From the NCBI GenBank assembly GCA_000999175.1, contig LCJJ01000030.1, positions 1-5,289 on the forward strand: a stretch of 5,289 nucleotides of DNA, in the 5' to 3' direction. Position 1 is the first letter of the stretch. Each line of letters begins with the position of its first letter. Of this stretch, positions 1 through 4,970 are shown in pieces. The DNA comes from Parcubacteria group bacterium GW2011_GWB1_44_7 (GTDB taxonomy: Bacteria > Patescibacteria > Paceibacteria > UBA9973 > DSPV01). The notes beneath the pieces were generated by a model. That model worked only from the letters and a program-made list of their open reading frames with translations. It was not told the origin of the DNA and searched no databases. The position numbers were made by a program, and so were the translations under genes.

Positions 1-1015
1 TTTTCTTCATTACTCGCCGGACGGCCTGTTTGATATGATGAACGTTCAAACCGTAAAAGTTCAGTAATTCTTCGTAAGTACCCGTTTGGCCAAATTGATT
101 TTTAACACCGATAAATTCCATCGGCACCGGATAATTTTGCGCCAAAAGTTCGGCAACCGCGCTGCCCATGCCGCCGGCAATTTGATGTTCTTCAACTGTG
201 ACAATCGCGCCAGTCTCTTTTGCCAATTTTATTATCGCCTTTTCATCCAGCGGTTTGATGGTTGACAAATTCATCACCGAAACATTAATGCCACTCTCCG
301 AGAGTTCTTTGGCCGCCGCGAGAGCTTTATGGACCATGGTGCCGGTAGTGATGATTCCAACTTCAGATTTTTTAAGGTCAGACCTTTCTTTGTCTTCAAG
401 GTTGAACCTTAAATCTGTAGAAAGGTCTGACCTTTTTTTCTTAAGAAAAATTTCCGCCTTACCAATTTCAAACGGCGTTTCTTCACTGGTAACAATCGGC
501 GTTTCGGCCCGCGAGAGACGAATGTAAACCGGCTTGTCAATTTCGGCGGCAGCCACCGTCATTTTTTTTGCTTCAATCGCATCGCAAGGCGAGAGAACAA
601 TCAAATTCGGCAAAACTCTCGTCAGGGCAATGTCCTCCAACATTTGGTGGCTGCCGCCATCTAATGAAGCGGATAAACCTGCATGCGAGCCGACAATTTT
701 TACCGGCTGATTGTTATAGCAAATTGTCGTGCGGATTTGTTCCCAATTCCGGCCCGGCGAAAAAATCGCGAACGAGCCGATAAAAGGAATTTTGCCCATC
801 GCCGCCATGCCGCTAGCTACTCCAGCCAAATTTTGTTCCGCTACTCCCACCTCAATAAATCTTTTTGGAAATTTTTCAGCAAAAGCGCTCATACAAACCG
901 ATTCTTTCAAATCGGCCGTCAATGCCACCACTCGCTCGTTTTTTTCTCCAGCCAGCACTAACCCTTCGTCAAATCCGGCCCGCGTGGATTTTAGTTTTGT
1001 TTGCGAGTTCGTCAT
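1..1015 (-). CDS. tkt: Transketolase C-terminal subunit (partial, 3' end beyond window)
   Basis: This is the pyrimidine-binding and C-terminal half of a split, cytosolic transketolase; with the N subunit it moves two-carbon ketol units between sugar phosphates using thiamine diphosphate. Reading back from 1015, 338 codons stay open to the window edge. Visible motifs are LTADL (32-36), EVGVAEQN with the presumed catalytic Glu60, the GSHAGL loop (109-114), DGGSHQ with His123, and TVEEHQIAGGMGSAVAELL (273-291, C-terminal domain). The ATG at 1015 overlaps the TGA of the N subunit as ATGA, which fixes the start and suggests translational coupling. Residues 194-214 are an extra, hydrophilic segment between EIGKAEIF and VGIITTG, where relatives have only a short linker; it is encoded by the palindromic repeat at 374-434. 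The GEDG usual before the THQ/SHQ motif reads SLDG here. The gene is probably nearly complete, since subunits of this kind are usually a little over 300 residues. Confidence 0.95.
   Translation of the reverse strand, partial: MTNSQTKLKSTRAGFDEGLVLAGEKNERVVALTADLKESVCMSAFAEKFPKRFIEVGVAEQNLAGVASGMAAMGKIPFIGSFAIFSPGRNWEQIRTTICYNNQPVKIVGSHAGLSASLDGGSHQMLEDIALTRVLPNLIVLSPCDAIEAKKMTVAAAEIDKPVYIRLSRAETPIVTSEETPFEIGKAEIFLKKKRSDLSTDLRFNLEDKERSDLKKSEVGIITTGTMVHKALAAAKELSESGINVSVMNLSTIKPLDEKAIIKLAKETGAIVTVEEHQIAGGMGSAVAELLAQNYPVPMEFIGVKNQFGQTGTYEELLNFYGLNVHHIKQAVRRVMKK
374..434. repeat. In-gene palindromic element, three 13-bp units at 24-bp period
   Basis: Three self-complementary 13-mers, AAGGTCAGACCTT (374-386), AAGGTTGAACCTT (398-410) and AAGGTCTGACCTT (422-434), start exactly 24 bp apart. 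The outer two are inverted copies, giving perfect 16-bp arms (374-389 and 419-434), and the whole 61 bp is symmetric about base 404, the middle of the central unit. On the coding strand the units read RSDL, RFNL and RSDL at residues 195-198, 203-206 and 211-214. The element lies in a linker of transketolase C and keeps the frame. That it was inserted is inferred from the extra length compared with the family. Confidence 0.9.
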
Positions 1016-1863
1016 TTTAGTTGCTCTAAAGCTTGTCTCCCTTCCTCTTTATTTGGCACCTTACCATGCCATTCGGGTTTATTTTCAAATTCTTTGACGC
1101 CTTTGCCTGGAATTGTGTGGGCGATAATCACTGAAGGTTTGAGATGGAAAGTTTTTGCCGCCAAAATCGCTTCGTCTAATTCTTGGAAATCGTGACCATT
1201 GATTTCCGCTGTGTGCCAATTAAATGTTTCCCATTTTTCCCGCAACGGTTCCAACGGCATAATTTTTTCGGTGAAGCCGTCAATTTGGATTTTGTTGCGG
1301 TCCACAATGGCAATTAAATTGCCGAGTTGTTCTTTGGCTGCTAACATTATCGCTTCCCAAGTGCTACCCTCCTGTAATTCAGCGTCGGAGAGAATACAGA
1401 AGAAGAATTTGGAGGCGAAACCTCCATTGGAGGTTTCGCCTCCCGAGTCAATCTTTTCCGCTAATACCATTCCGACCGCTTGGGCTAATCCTTCACCGAG
1501 TGGCCCCGAGCTATTTTCCAAAACCGGCAAAAAGTCGCGTTGGGGGTGACCTTGGAACGGCGAACCAAATTTTCGCAAACTGCCAATTAAATTTTTTACC
1601 GGAAAATAGCTGGCATGAGCCAGGGTAGCGTATAAAACCGGACAAATGTGGCCATTAGAAACAATCAATCGGTCGCGTTCGGACCAATCAGGTTTTTTCG
1701 GGTCGTGATTTAAAGCGTGAAAAAATAAATAAGCAAAAACATCAGCCGTGCCAAGCGAACCGGCGGTATGGCCCGAACCGGCATTGACCAGCGTTTCAAT
1801 CACCGTTCGGCGAATCTCATTTGCCTTCAATCCTAAAAACTTTATTTTCTCATCACTCAACAT
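1012..1863 (-). CDS. tkt: Transketolase N-terminal subunit
   Basis: This is the thiamine-diphosphate-binding half of split transketolase, 283 residues, partner of the next gene downstream. Motifs in order are GSGHTAGSLGTADV (29-42, His32), SNGH (69-72), GPLGEGLAQAVGM (120-132), the diphosphate/metal motif SDAELQEGS (159-167) ending in VDRNKIQIDG (187-196), and HTIPGKGV (249-256) near the end. The usual GDG start of the cofactor motif is SDA, but Asp160 and Asn190, the expected Mg2+ ligands, are kept. Residues 141-151 (GGETSNGGFAS) are extra compared with ordinary transketolases and correspond codon for codon to the palindrome at 1411-1443. The ATG at 1863 lies 3 nt after the rpe stop with no clear Shine-Dalgarno site, so translation is probably coupled. 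The stop overlaps the start of the C subunit. Confidence 0.95.
   Translation of the reverse strand: MLSDEKIKFLGLKANEIRRTVIETLVNAGSGHTAGSLGTADVFAYLFFHALNHDPKKPDWSERDRLIVSNGHICPVLYATLAHASYFPVKNLIGSLRKFGSPFQGHPQRDFLPVLENSSGPLGEGLAQAVGMVLAEKIDSGGETSNGGFASKFFFCILSDAELQEGSTWEAIMLAAKEQLGNLIAIVDRNKIQIDGFTEKIMPLEPLREKWETFNWHTAEINGHDFQELDEAILAAKTFHLKPSVIIAHTIPGKGVKEFENKPEWHGKVPNKEEGRQALEQLK
1411..1443. repeat. In-gene 33-bp palindrome related to the transposase-flanking repeat
   Basis: GGAGGCGAAACCTCC (1411-1425), a 3-nt centre ATT, then GGAGGTTTCGCCTCC (1429-1443) form a perfect inverted repeat with 15-bp arms. It is 33 nt long and falls exactly on codon boundaries, encoding residues 141-151 of transketolase N in a loop before the FFFCIL strand. 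Its core AGGCGAAACCT is identical to the core of the palindromes at 4153-4184 and 4899-4930; only the outer A/T pair of the 13-mer is changed, to G/C, which keeps the pairing. Confidence 0.9.
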
Positions 1864-1866
1864 ATT

Positions 1867-2481
1867 TTAATATTTCAGTGTTTTGAATTTTTCTAAAATT
1901 GCTGCCGGATTATCGCCGCCGAAAATTGTCGAGCCTACTACCAACCGGCTGGCACCGGCTTTAATCAACTGCAGCGCGTTATTTAAATTAACACCACCGT
2001 CAACGCTAATCGCCAGCCGCGGATATTTTTCGCGCAAAATCGCAACCTTATCCATCGTCGTTTCTTCAAACGATTCGCCTTGGAAACCGATTTTTTTTAT
2101 TCCCATTACTTGCACAACATCAATTTTTTCCAGAAATTGCTCAACGACATTGATTGGCATCGCCCAATCGAGAGCAATACCAACATCAATAATGCCCGAC
2201 AATTTTTCAATCGACGATTCTAAATTTTTCGTTACTCCTAAGTGAAAAATTATTCGCCGGGCGCCGGCGTTGATAAAGTAATCCAATTTATTTTCCGGCT
2301 CCTCAATCATCAAGTCAATTTCAAAATCAAAATCTTCCCAAAACGGCAGACCGTCTTTAAATTCCAGTTTGTCGTCAACAATGTCGATTTGGACCAATCG
2401 AACCAAACCTCTTACCAAAGAAAGTTTTTCTTGTAAATCAGCAAAATTTTTCGGCAAAATTGCCGGTACGATTTCCGTCAT
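1867..2481 (-). CDS. rpe: Ribulose-phosphate 3-epimerase, divergent
   Basis: This protein should interconvert ribulose 5-phosphate and xylulose 5-phosphate, feeding transketolase. At 204 residues it is slightly short for the family, and it follows the TIM-barrel pattern: VPAILP (5-10), QIDIVDD (31-37), DLMIEEPE (56-63), FHLG (79-82), GIALDW (101-106), VQVMGI (123-128), ISVDGGV (158-164) and LVVGSTIFG (180-188). The two expected catalytic Asp residues are present (Asp33, Asp161). The usual metal-binding histidines of the HIDxMD and HLM motifs are Gln31 and Asp56, and the phosphate-loop motif NPGFGGQ is replaced by KKIGFQGES (129-137). The fold assignment and the operon position support the call; activity and metal use are less certain. 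No palindromic insertion is seen. It starts 12 nt after the rpiB stop with only a weak purine-rich stretch upstream. Confidence 0.85.
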   Translation of the reverse strand: MTEIVPAILPKNFADLQEKLSLVRGLVRLVQIDIVDDKLEFKDGLPFWEDFDFEIDLMIEEPENKLDYFINAGARRIIFHLGVTKNLESSIEKLSGIIDVGIALDWAMPINVVEQFLEKIDVVQVMGIKKIGFQGESFEETTMDKVAILREKYPRLAISVDGGVNLNNALQLIKAGASRLVVGSTIFGGDNPAAILEKFKTLKY

Positions 2482-2493
2482 TTTATTGTCTTT

Positions 2494-3045
2494 TTATTGT
2501 CCGTTTTCCAAGCCGAAGCGGTTCGGCGCTAATTTATCAATTTTCTCAATCCGGCGAAGATGTCGCGTCTCACCGCTAAAAGGTGTCTCCAGCCAAAGCA
2601 AAACGGCTTTTTTCGCTTCTTCTTCGGATACAAACCGCGCGCCGATTGATAAGATATTGGCATTGTTGTGTTCACGGGAAAGAGACAAAAGGCTAAACCT
2701 TTTTTCAGATTCAAGGTTTAGCCTTTTGTCTCCATAGAAAACTGCCGCGCGAACGCGTGGAAAACGATTGGCGCACATTGCTTCGCCTTGGCCGGAACCG
2801 CCGATAATGATACCGAGAGTCTTGCCGCTTTCGTCAGCAGAAATTTCTTCGGCTACCGGCGCGACGAAATCGGGATAATCATCTTCTGTCTCCAGTTTGT
2901 CCGGCCCGCAATCTATCACCTCAAATTTCTTCTCTTTCAAAAAATGAAAAAGAGTGTTTTTCAATTCAAAACCGGCGTGGTCTGAAGTAATGAGGATTTT
3001 TCCGCCAAAGGCGGACCCGCCTCGGGCGGGCATATTTACCATCAT
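2494..3045 (-). CDS. rpiB: Ribose-5-phosphate isomerase B (RpiB/LacAB family) with two inserted segments
   Basis: This protein interconverts ribose 5-phosphate and ribulose 5-phosphate. Core motifs are KILITSDHAGFELKN (16-30, Asp22 and His23), DYPDF (56-60), GGSGQGEAMCANR (82-94) and SREHNNANILSIGARF (123-138). The catalytic Cys of the E. coli-type CGTG motif is absent; the GGSGxGE form matches the mycobacterial type, where a Glu acts as base (here Glu88). Relatives start at about Lys16: residues 6-15 (PARGGSAFGG) come from a double hairpin placed directly after the ATG at 3033. A second addition, about residues 105-122, is a 51-bp palindrome between AAVFYG and LSREHN. The ATG at 3045 overlaps the GAPDH TGA as ATGA and is chosen for coupling; 3042 and 3033 are alternative ATGs. 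At 183 residues it is longer than the usual roughly 145-150. Confidence 0.93.
   Translation of the reverse strand: MMVNMPARGGSAFGGKILITSDHAGFELKNTLFHFLKEKKFEVIDCGPDKLETEDDYPDFVAPVAEEISADESGKTLGIIIGGSGQGEAMCANRFPRVRAAVFYGDKRLNLESEKRFSLLSLSREHNNANILSIGARFVSEEEAKKAVLLWLETPFSGETRHLRRIEKIDKLAPNRFGLENGQ
2682..2732. repeat. In-gene 51-bp palindrome, two units at 24-bp period
   Basis: The arms 2682-2701 and 2713-2732 are perfect 20-bp inverted repeats around an 11-nt centre. They contain the units AAGGCTAAACCTT (2689-2701) and AAGGTTTAGCCTT (2713-2725), 24 bp apart, the same spacing as at 374-434. The centre TTTTCAGATTC also resembles one spacer of that element (minus strand TCTACAGATTT, 8 of 11 identical). 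The length is 17 codons, so the rpiB frame is kept, and the coding strand reads RLNL and RFSL at residues 108-111 and 116-119. Confidence 0.9.
3001..3030. repeat. 30-bp double hairpin inserted after a start codon
   Basis: Two adjacent 15-nt hairpins, TCCGCC-AAA-GGCGGA (3001-3015) and CCCGCC-TCG-GGCGGG (3016-3030), each have a 6-bp stem and a 3-nt loop. They sit exactly between the ATG at 3033-3031 and the AAA codon at 3000-2998 where the conserved RpiB sequence begins, adding ten codons in frame. The sequence is GC-rich, unlike its surroundings and unlike the AAGG-N5-CCTT family, so it appears to be a separate repeat type. Confidence 0.85.
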
Positions 3046-4079
3046 GGTTTTATATTTCGCGCTAATTTTATAGTATGTTCAACGAGCGTATAAGCATAGC
3101 CCATTTCATTGTCATACCAAGCCAATACTTTCACCAAATTACCGCCGACTACTCGGGTCATTTTTAAATCAGCGATGGAAGCGTGAGTGTTACCGACAAT
3201 ATCAGAAGAAACTGGTTCGTTTTCATTGACGGCGAAAATTCCTTGCCACCTTTTTTCTTTTGCCGCTTTTCGCAAAATTTCATTTACTTCTTCAGCGGAA
3301 GTTTGTTTTTTGGAAATAAAAGTAATATCGGCGATAGAACCGGCAACAACCGGCACCCGAAGCGAAATACCATCAAACAAACCGGAAAGCTGCGGAAAAG
3401 CCTTGGTCACGGCAATGGCGGCGCCAGTGGAAGACGGCACGATGTTTTGCGCCGCCGCTCGGCCTTCGCGAAAGTCCTTTTTGTTTGGGCCGTCAACAAT
3501 CGCTTGGCTGGCGGTGTAAGCGTGAACGGTGTTGAGCAAAGCTTTTTCAATGCCGAGTGTTTCATGAAGAATAGCAATAACCGGACTGGCGGCATTGGTC
3601 GTGCAGGAAGCATTTGATGAAATTTTACACTTGGCTAATTTTTCTTCGTTGATGCCAAGAAGTACCGTAGATTCGCTTTCGTCTTTCGGGACATCTTTGG
3701 CTGGCGCGGAAATGACAACTTTTTTGGCGCCGGCTTCCAGATGAACTTTGGCCTTTTCAAAACTGGTAAATAAACCGGTTGATTCCACCACCACATCAAT
3801 ACCAAGTTTATCCCAAGGTAGTTTTGCTGGTTCTTTTTCCGACAAGAATTTTATAGTTTTTCCGTTTACTATCAATTCTCCTTGTTGCCGATTAACTTTG
3901 ATTTCCAAGTTATCATTTTTATAGACCGTATCGTGATGCAGAAGATAAGCGAAATTTTCTATGTCGCCCAAATCGTTGATCGCCGTTACTTCTAACTCTA
4001 ACCGTTTTTCCGCTATTTTAAAAAACGCCCGGCCAATCCGCCCAAAACCATTAATCGCCACTTTGATTTTTTTTGCCAT
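3042..4079 (-). CDS. gap: Glyceraldehyde-3-phosphate dehydrogenase, type I
   Basis: This cytosolic enzyme oxidises and phosphorylates glyceraldehyde 3-phosphate to 1,3-bisphosphoglycerate with NAD+. It has full family length, 345 residues. The Rossmann motif is INGFGRIGR (9-17). Asp36 in IND favours NAD over NADP, and the DGP at 196-198 keeps the Pro seen in NAD-type enzymes. Further motifs are ESTGLF (99-104), SAPAK (124-128), the active site SNASCTTN with Cys159, TVHAYT with His186, GRAAAQNIVPSSTGAA (206-221), LRVPV (240-244) and WYDNEMGYA (321-329). It is the first gene of the operon. Its ATG follows a promoter by a short A/T-rich leader without a Shine-Dalgarno site, and its TGA overlaps the rpiB start. 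No palindromic insertion is seen. Confidence 0.98.
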   Translation of the reverse strand: MAKKIKVAINGFGRIGRAFFKIAEKRLELEVTAINDLGDIENFAYLLHHDTVYKNDNLEIKVNRQQGELIVNGKTIKFLSEKEPAKLPWDKLGIDVVVESTGLFTSFEKAKVHLEAGAKKVVISAPAKDVPKDESESTVLLGINEEKLAKCKISSNASCTTNAASPVIAILHETLGIEKALLNTVHAYTASQAIVDGPNKKDFREGRAAAQNIVPSSTGAAIAVTKAFPQLSGLFDGISLRVPVVAGSIADITFISKKQTSAEEVNEILRKAAKEKRWQGIFAVNENEPVSSDIVGNTHASIADLKMTRVVGGNLVKVLAWYDNEMGYAYTLVEHTIKLARNIKP

Positions 4080-4112
4080 AACAAATTAACTAATTATTAA
4101 ATTAATGTTCCA

Positions 4113-4139
4113 ATTATACCCCCTTTTCTTATTAGGCAA
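4113..4139 (-). promoter_or_regulatory. Promoter of the GAPDH-transketolase operon
   Basis: On the minus strand a perfect -10 TATAAT (4118 to 4113) is preceded, after a short 15-nt spacer, by TTGCCT (4139 to 4134) as a weak -35. Transcription would start near 4106, giving a leader of roughly 27 nt before the ATG at 4079. The hairpin at 4153-4184 lies just upstream and would stop read-through from the transposase gene. Confidence 0.65.
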
Positions 4140-4152
4140 AAATGAAAAGAGT

Positions 4153-4184
4153 AAAAAGGCGAAACCTTAAGGTTTCGCCTTTTT
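4153..4184. repeat. Left 32-bp REP-like palindrome of the transposase
   Basis: This is a perfect palindrome of two 16-bp halves: AAAAAGGCGAAACCTT and its complement. It is identical to the copy at 4899-4930. Each half carries one AAGG-N5-CCTT unit, and the two units are joined without a spacer. It overlaps the 3' end of the transposase gene, whose last codons (KKAKP) and TAA stop lie inside it. Both copies are followed by GG[A/T]CTTG. Confidence 0.95.
4153..4184 (-). terminator. Likely intrinsic terminator, able to work in both directions
   Basis: The palindrome folds into a stem of up to 14 bp with a TTAA loop, and A5/T5 runs at both ends give a T tract on either strand. On the minus strand it would end the transposase transcript before the GAPDH promoter. 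The function is inferred from the shape only. Confidence 0.5.
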
Positions 4185-4868
4185 GGACTTGTCTTTCGGG
4201 GTAAATTTTAACCAATCGTCAAGACACTTATTGAAAGTTGATTTTGAAGGAAAATATTCGGGAAATTTTTTTCGGTCAAGAATTTTGGAAAATTCTCTTT
4301 TGACTCCTAGATAATCCATATAACTTGAATATGGATAAGAGGTCAGATGTTGTTTAATTTTTTGCTCATCGGCAATACCCTCTTTTTTCCAGTTGGGCTC
4401 AATAATCTTTACCGGGTTTAGGTGGATATAGGAAAATAAATATTTTAAGTATTCATCATTGTTCGCATGTTCCGATTTAAATACACCTTGGAATAATGCC
4501 CCCGTTCTTTCGCGGCAACCATTAAAATACATAGTGTAGGCTGTCCCAACTTTTTGCATAAAAACACTTATGCCATTTTCTGATATTTCTCGCGCTAATA
4601 TATGAAAATGGTTTGGCATTAAACAATAAGCGCCCAAAGCGAGCAGTGGTTTTCCTCTATCATAATCAAAAACAACTTTTACCAATTCAGGAGAAGTCAC
4701 GCCTTTCCAATTTGATAAACTATTAAACCTAACCGGTGATGTGCCGTTGCATAAATACAATAATAAAACGAATCGTTTATAGTCGGAATCATTTTCAAAA
4801 ACAATTCTTTTGTCCACGCCGCGATTGTATAGATGATAATATTCGTCTAGTGCGAAGGTTCTGATCAT
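4167..4868 (-). CDS. REP-associated tyrosine transposase (RAYT, Y1/HUH family)
   Basis: This is a single-strand DNA transposase of the IS200-like Y1 family (Y1_Tnp), expected to nick and rejoin DNA at hairpins. Its 233 residues show YYHLYNRGVDK at the N terminus (10-20), the HUH metal motif in CLMPNHFHIL (82-91, His87 and His89), FMQKVGTAYTMYFN with Tyr111 or Tyr114 as candidate catalytic tyrosine, GALFQGVFKSEHA (123-135), and YLFSYIHLNPVKI (143-155). The C-terminal tail is Lys-rich. It is single-copy in this window and is bracketed by identical palindromes, the usual RAYT setting. The left palindrome encodes its last residues and stop. The gene appears intact. The ATG at 4868 is only 6 nt after a TATAAT, so the mRNA may be leaderless. 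Confidence 0.93.
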   Translation of the reverse strand: MIRTFALDEYYHLYNRGVDKRIVFENDSDYKRFVLLLYLCNGTSPVRFNSLSNWKGVTSPELVKVVFDYDRGKPLLALGAYCLMPNHFHILAREISENGISVFMQKVGTAYTMYFNGCRERTGALFQGVFKSEHANNDEYLKYLFSYIHLNPVKIIEPNWKKEGIADEQKIKQHLTSYPYSSYMDYLGVKREFSKILDRKKFPEYFPSKSTFNKCLDDWLKFTPKDKSKKAKP

Positions 4869-4874
4869 TGCAGA

Positions 4875-4903
4875 ATTATACAGGATTTGGAAAGAAACAA
4901 AAA
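4875..4903 (-). promoter_or_regulatory. Transposase promoter, possibly giving a leaderless mRNA
   Basis: On the minus strand TATAAT lies at 4880 to 4875, preceded directly by TG, with a poor -35 TTTTTG (4903 to 4898) at a 17-nt spacing that overlaps the right palindrome. Only TCTGCA separates the -10 box from the ATG at 4868, so the expected start site is at or within a base or two of the start codon. Confidence 0.5.
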
Positions 4904-4930
4904 GGCGAAACCTTAAGGTTTCGCCTTTTT
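4899..4930. repeat. Right 32-bp REP-like palindrome of the transposase
   Basis: This copy is identical to 4153-4184, including the A5 and T5 ends and the following GG, and it is again followed by CTTG after one variable base. It lies upstream of the transposase gene and ends 4 nt before the -35 box of the rightward promoter. Its T tract would also stop transcription in either direction. Confidence 0.95.
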
Positions 4931-4934
4931 GGTC

Positions 4935-4964
4935 TTGACAAAGGGTGGTGAGGTCTGGTATGCT
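4935..4964 (+). promoter_or_regulatory. Rightward sigma70-type promoter
   Basis: A perfect TTGACA (4935-4940) and TATGCT (4959-4964) are 18 nt apart, with TG at 4956-4957 forming an extended -10. Transcription should start near 4971. It drives the leader and gene to the right and begins just after the right palindrome, which would insulate it from upstream transcription. Confidence 0.7.
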
Positions 4965-4970
4965 CTGGGA

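Larger units (their letters stand above)
4153..4930. mobile_element. RAYT unit bounded by identical palindromes
   Basis: One Y1 transposase gene lies between two identical perfect palindromes, 778 bp in all. This matches the layout of RAYT genes with flanking REP sequences. Because the palindromes are symmetric, their relative orientation cannot be told from the stems; the shared GG[A/T]CTTG to their right suggests direct orientation. Whether the whole unit moves, or the protein acts mainly on the short repeats, cannot be judged here. Confidence 0.7.

Noticed and set aside
374..434. Short regularly spaced repeats suggesting a CRISPR array
   Set aside because: There are only three 13-bp units, with 11-bp spacers, all within a conserved gene and translated in frame; no cas genes are present.
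198..527. Antisense open frame opposite transketolase C (and similar ones at 1199-1549 and 3183-3617)
   Set aside because: These are shadows of well-supported genes on the other strand, with no family motifs or start signals.
1012..1014. Alternative genetic code with UGA as glycine
   Set aside because: TGA ends both transketolase N and GAPDH at the expected family lengths with ATGA overlaps.
1..1015. Transketolase C as a disrupted pseudogene because of the inserted repeat
   Set aside because: The frame is open through the insertion, and the motifs on both sides are intact.
2682..2732. Mid-gene intrinsic terminator or attenuator in rpiB
   Set aside because: There is no proper T tract after the stem, the element is a whole number of codons, and the downstream genes belong to the same operon. 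Some effect on transcript stability cannot be excluded.
4941..4949. AAGGGTGGT, resembling the T-box antiterminator bulge
   Set aside because: It lies between the -35 and -10 boxes, so it would not be transcribed from that promoter. There is no terminator/antiterminator pair or amino-acid gene nearby.
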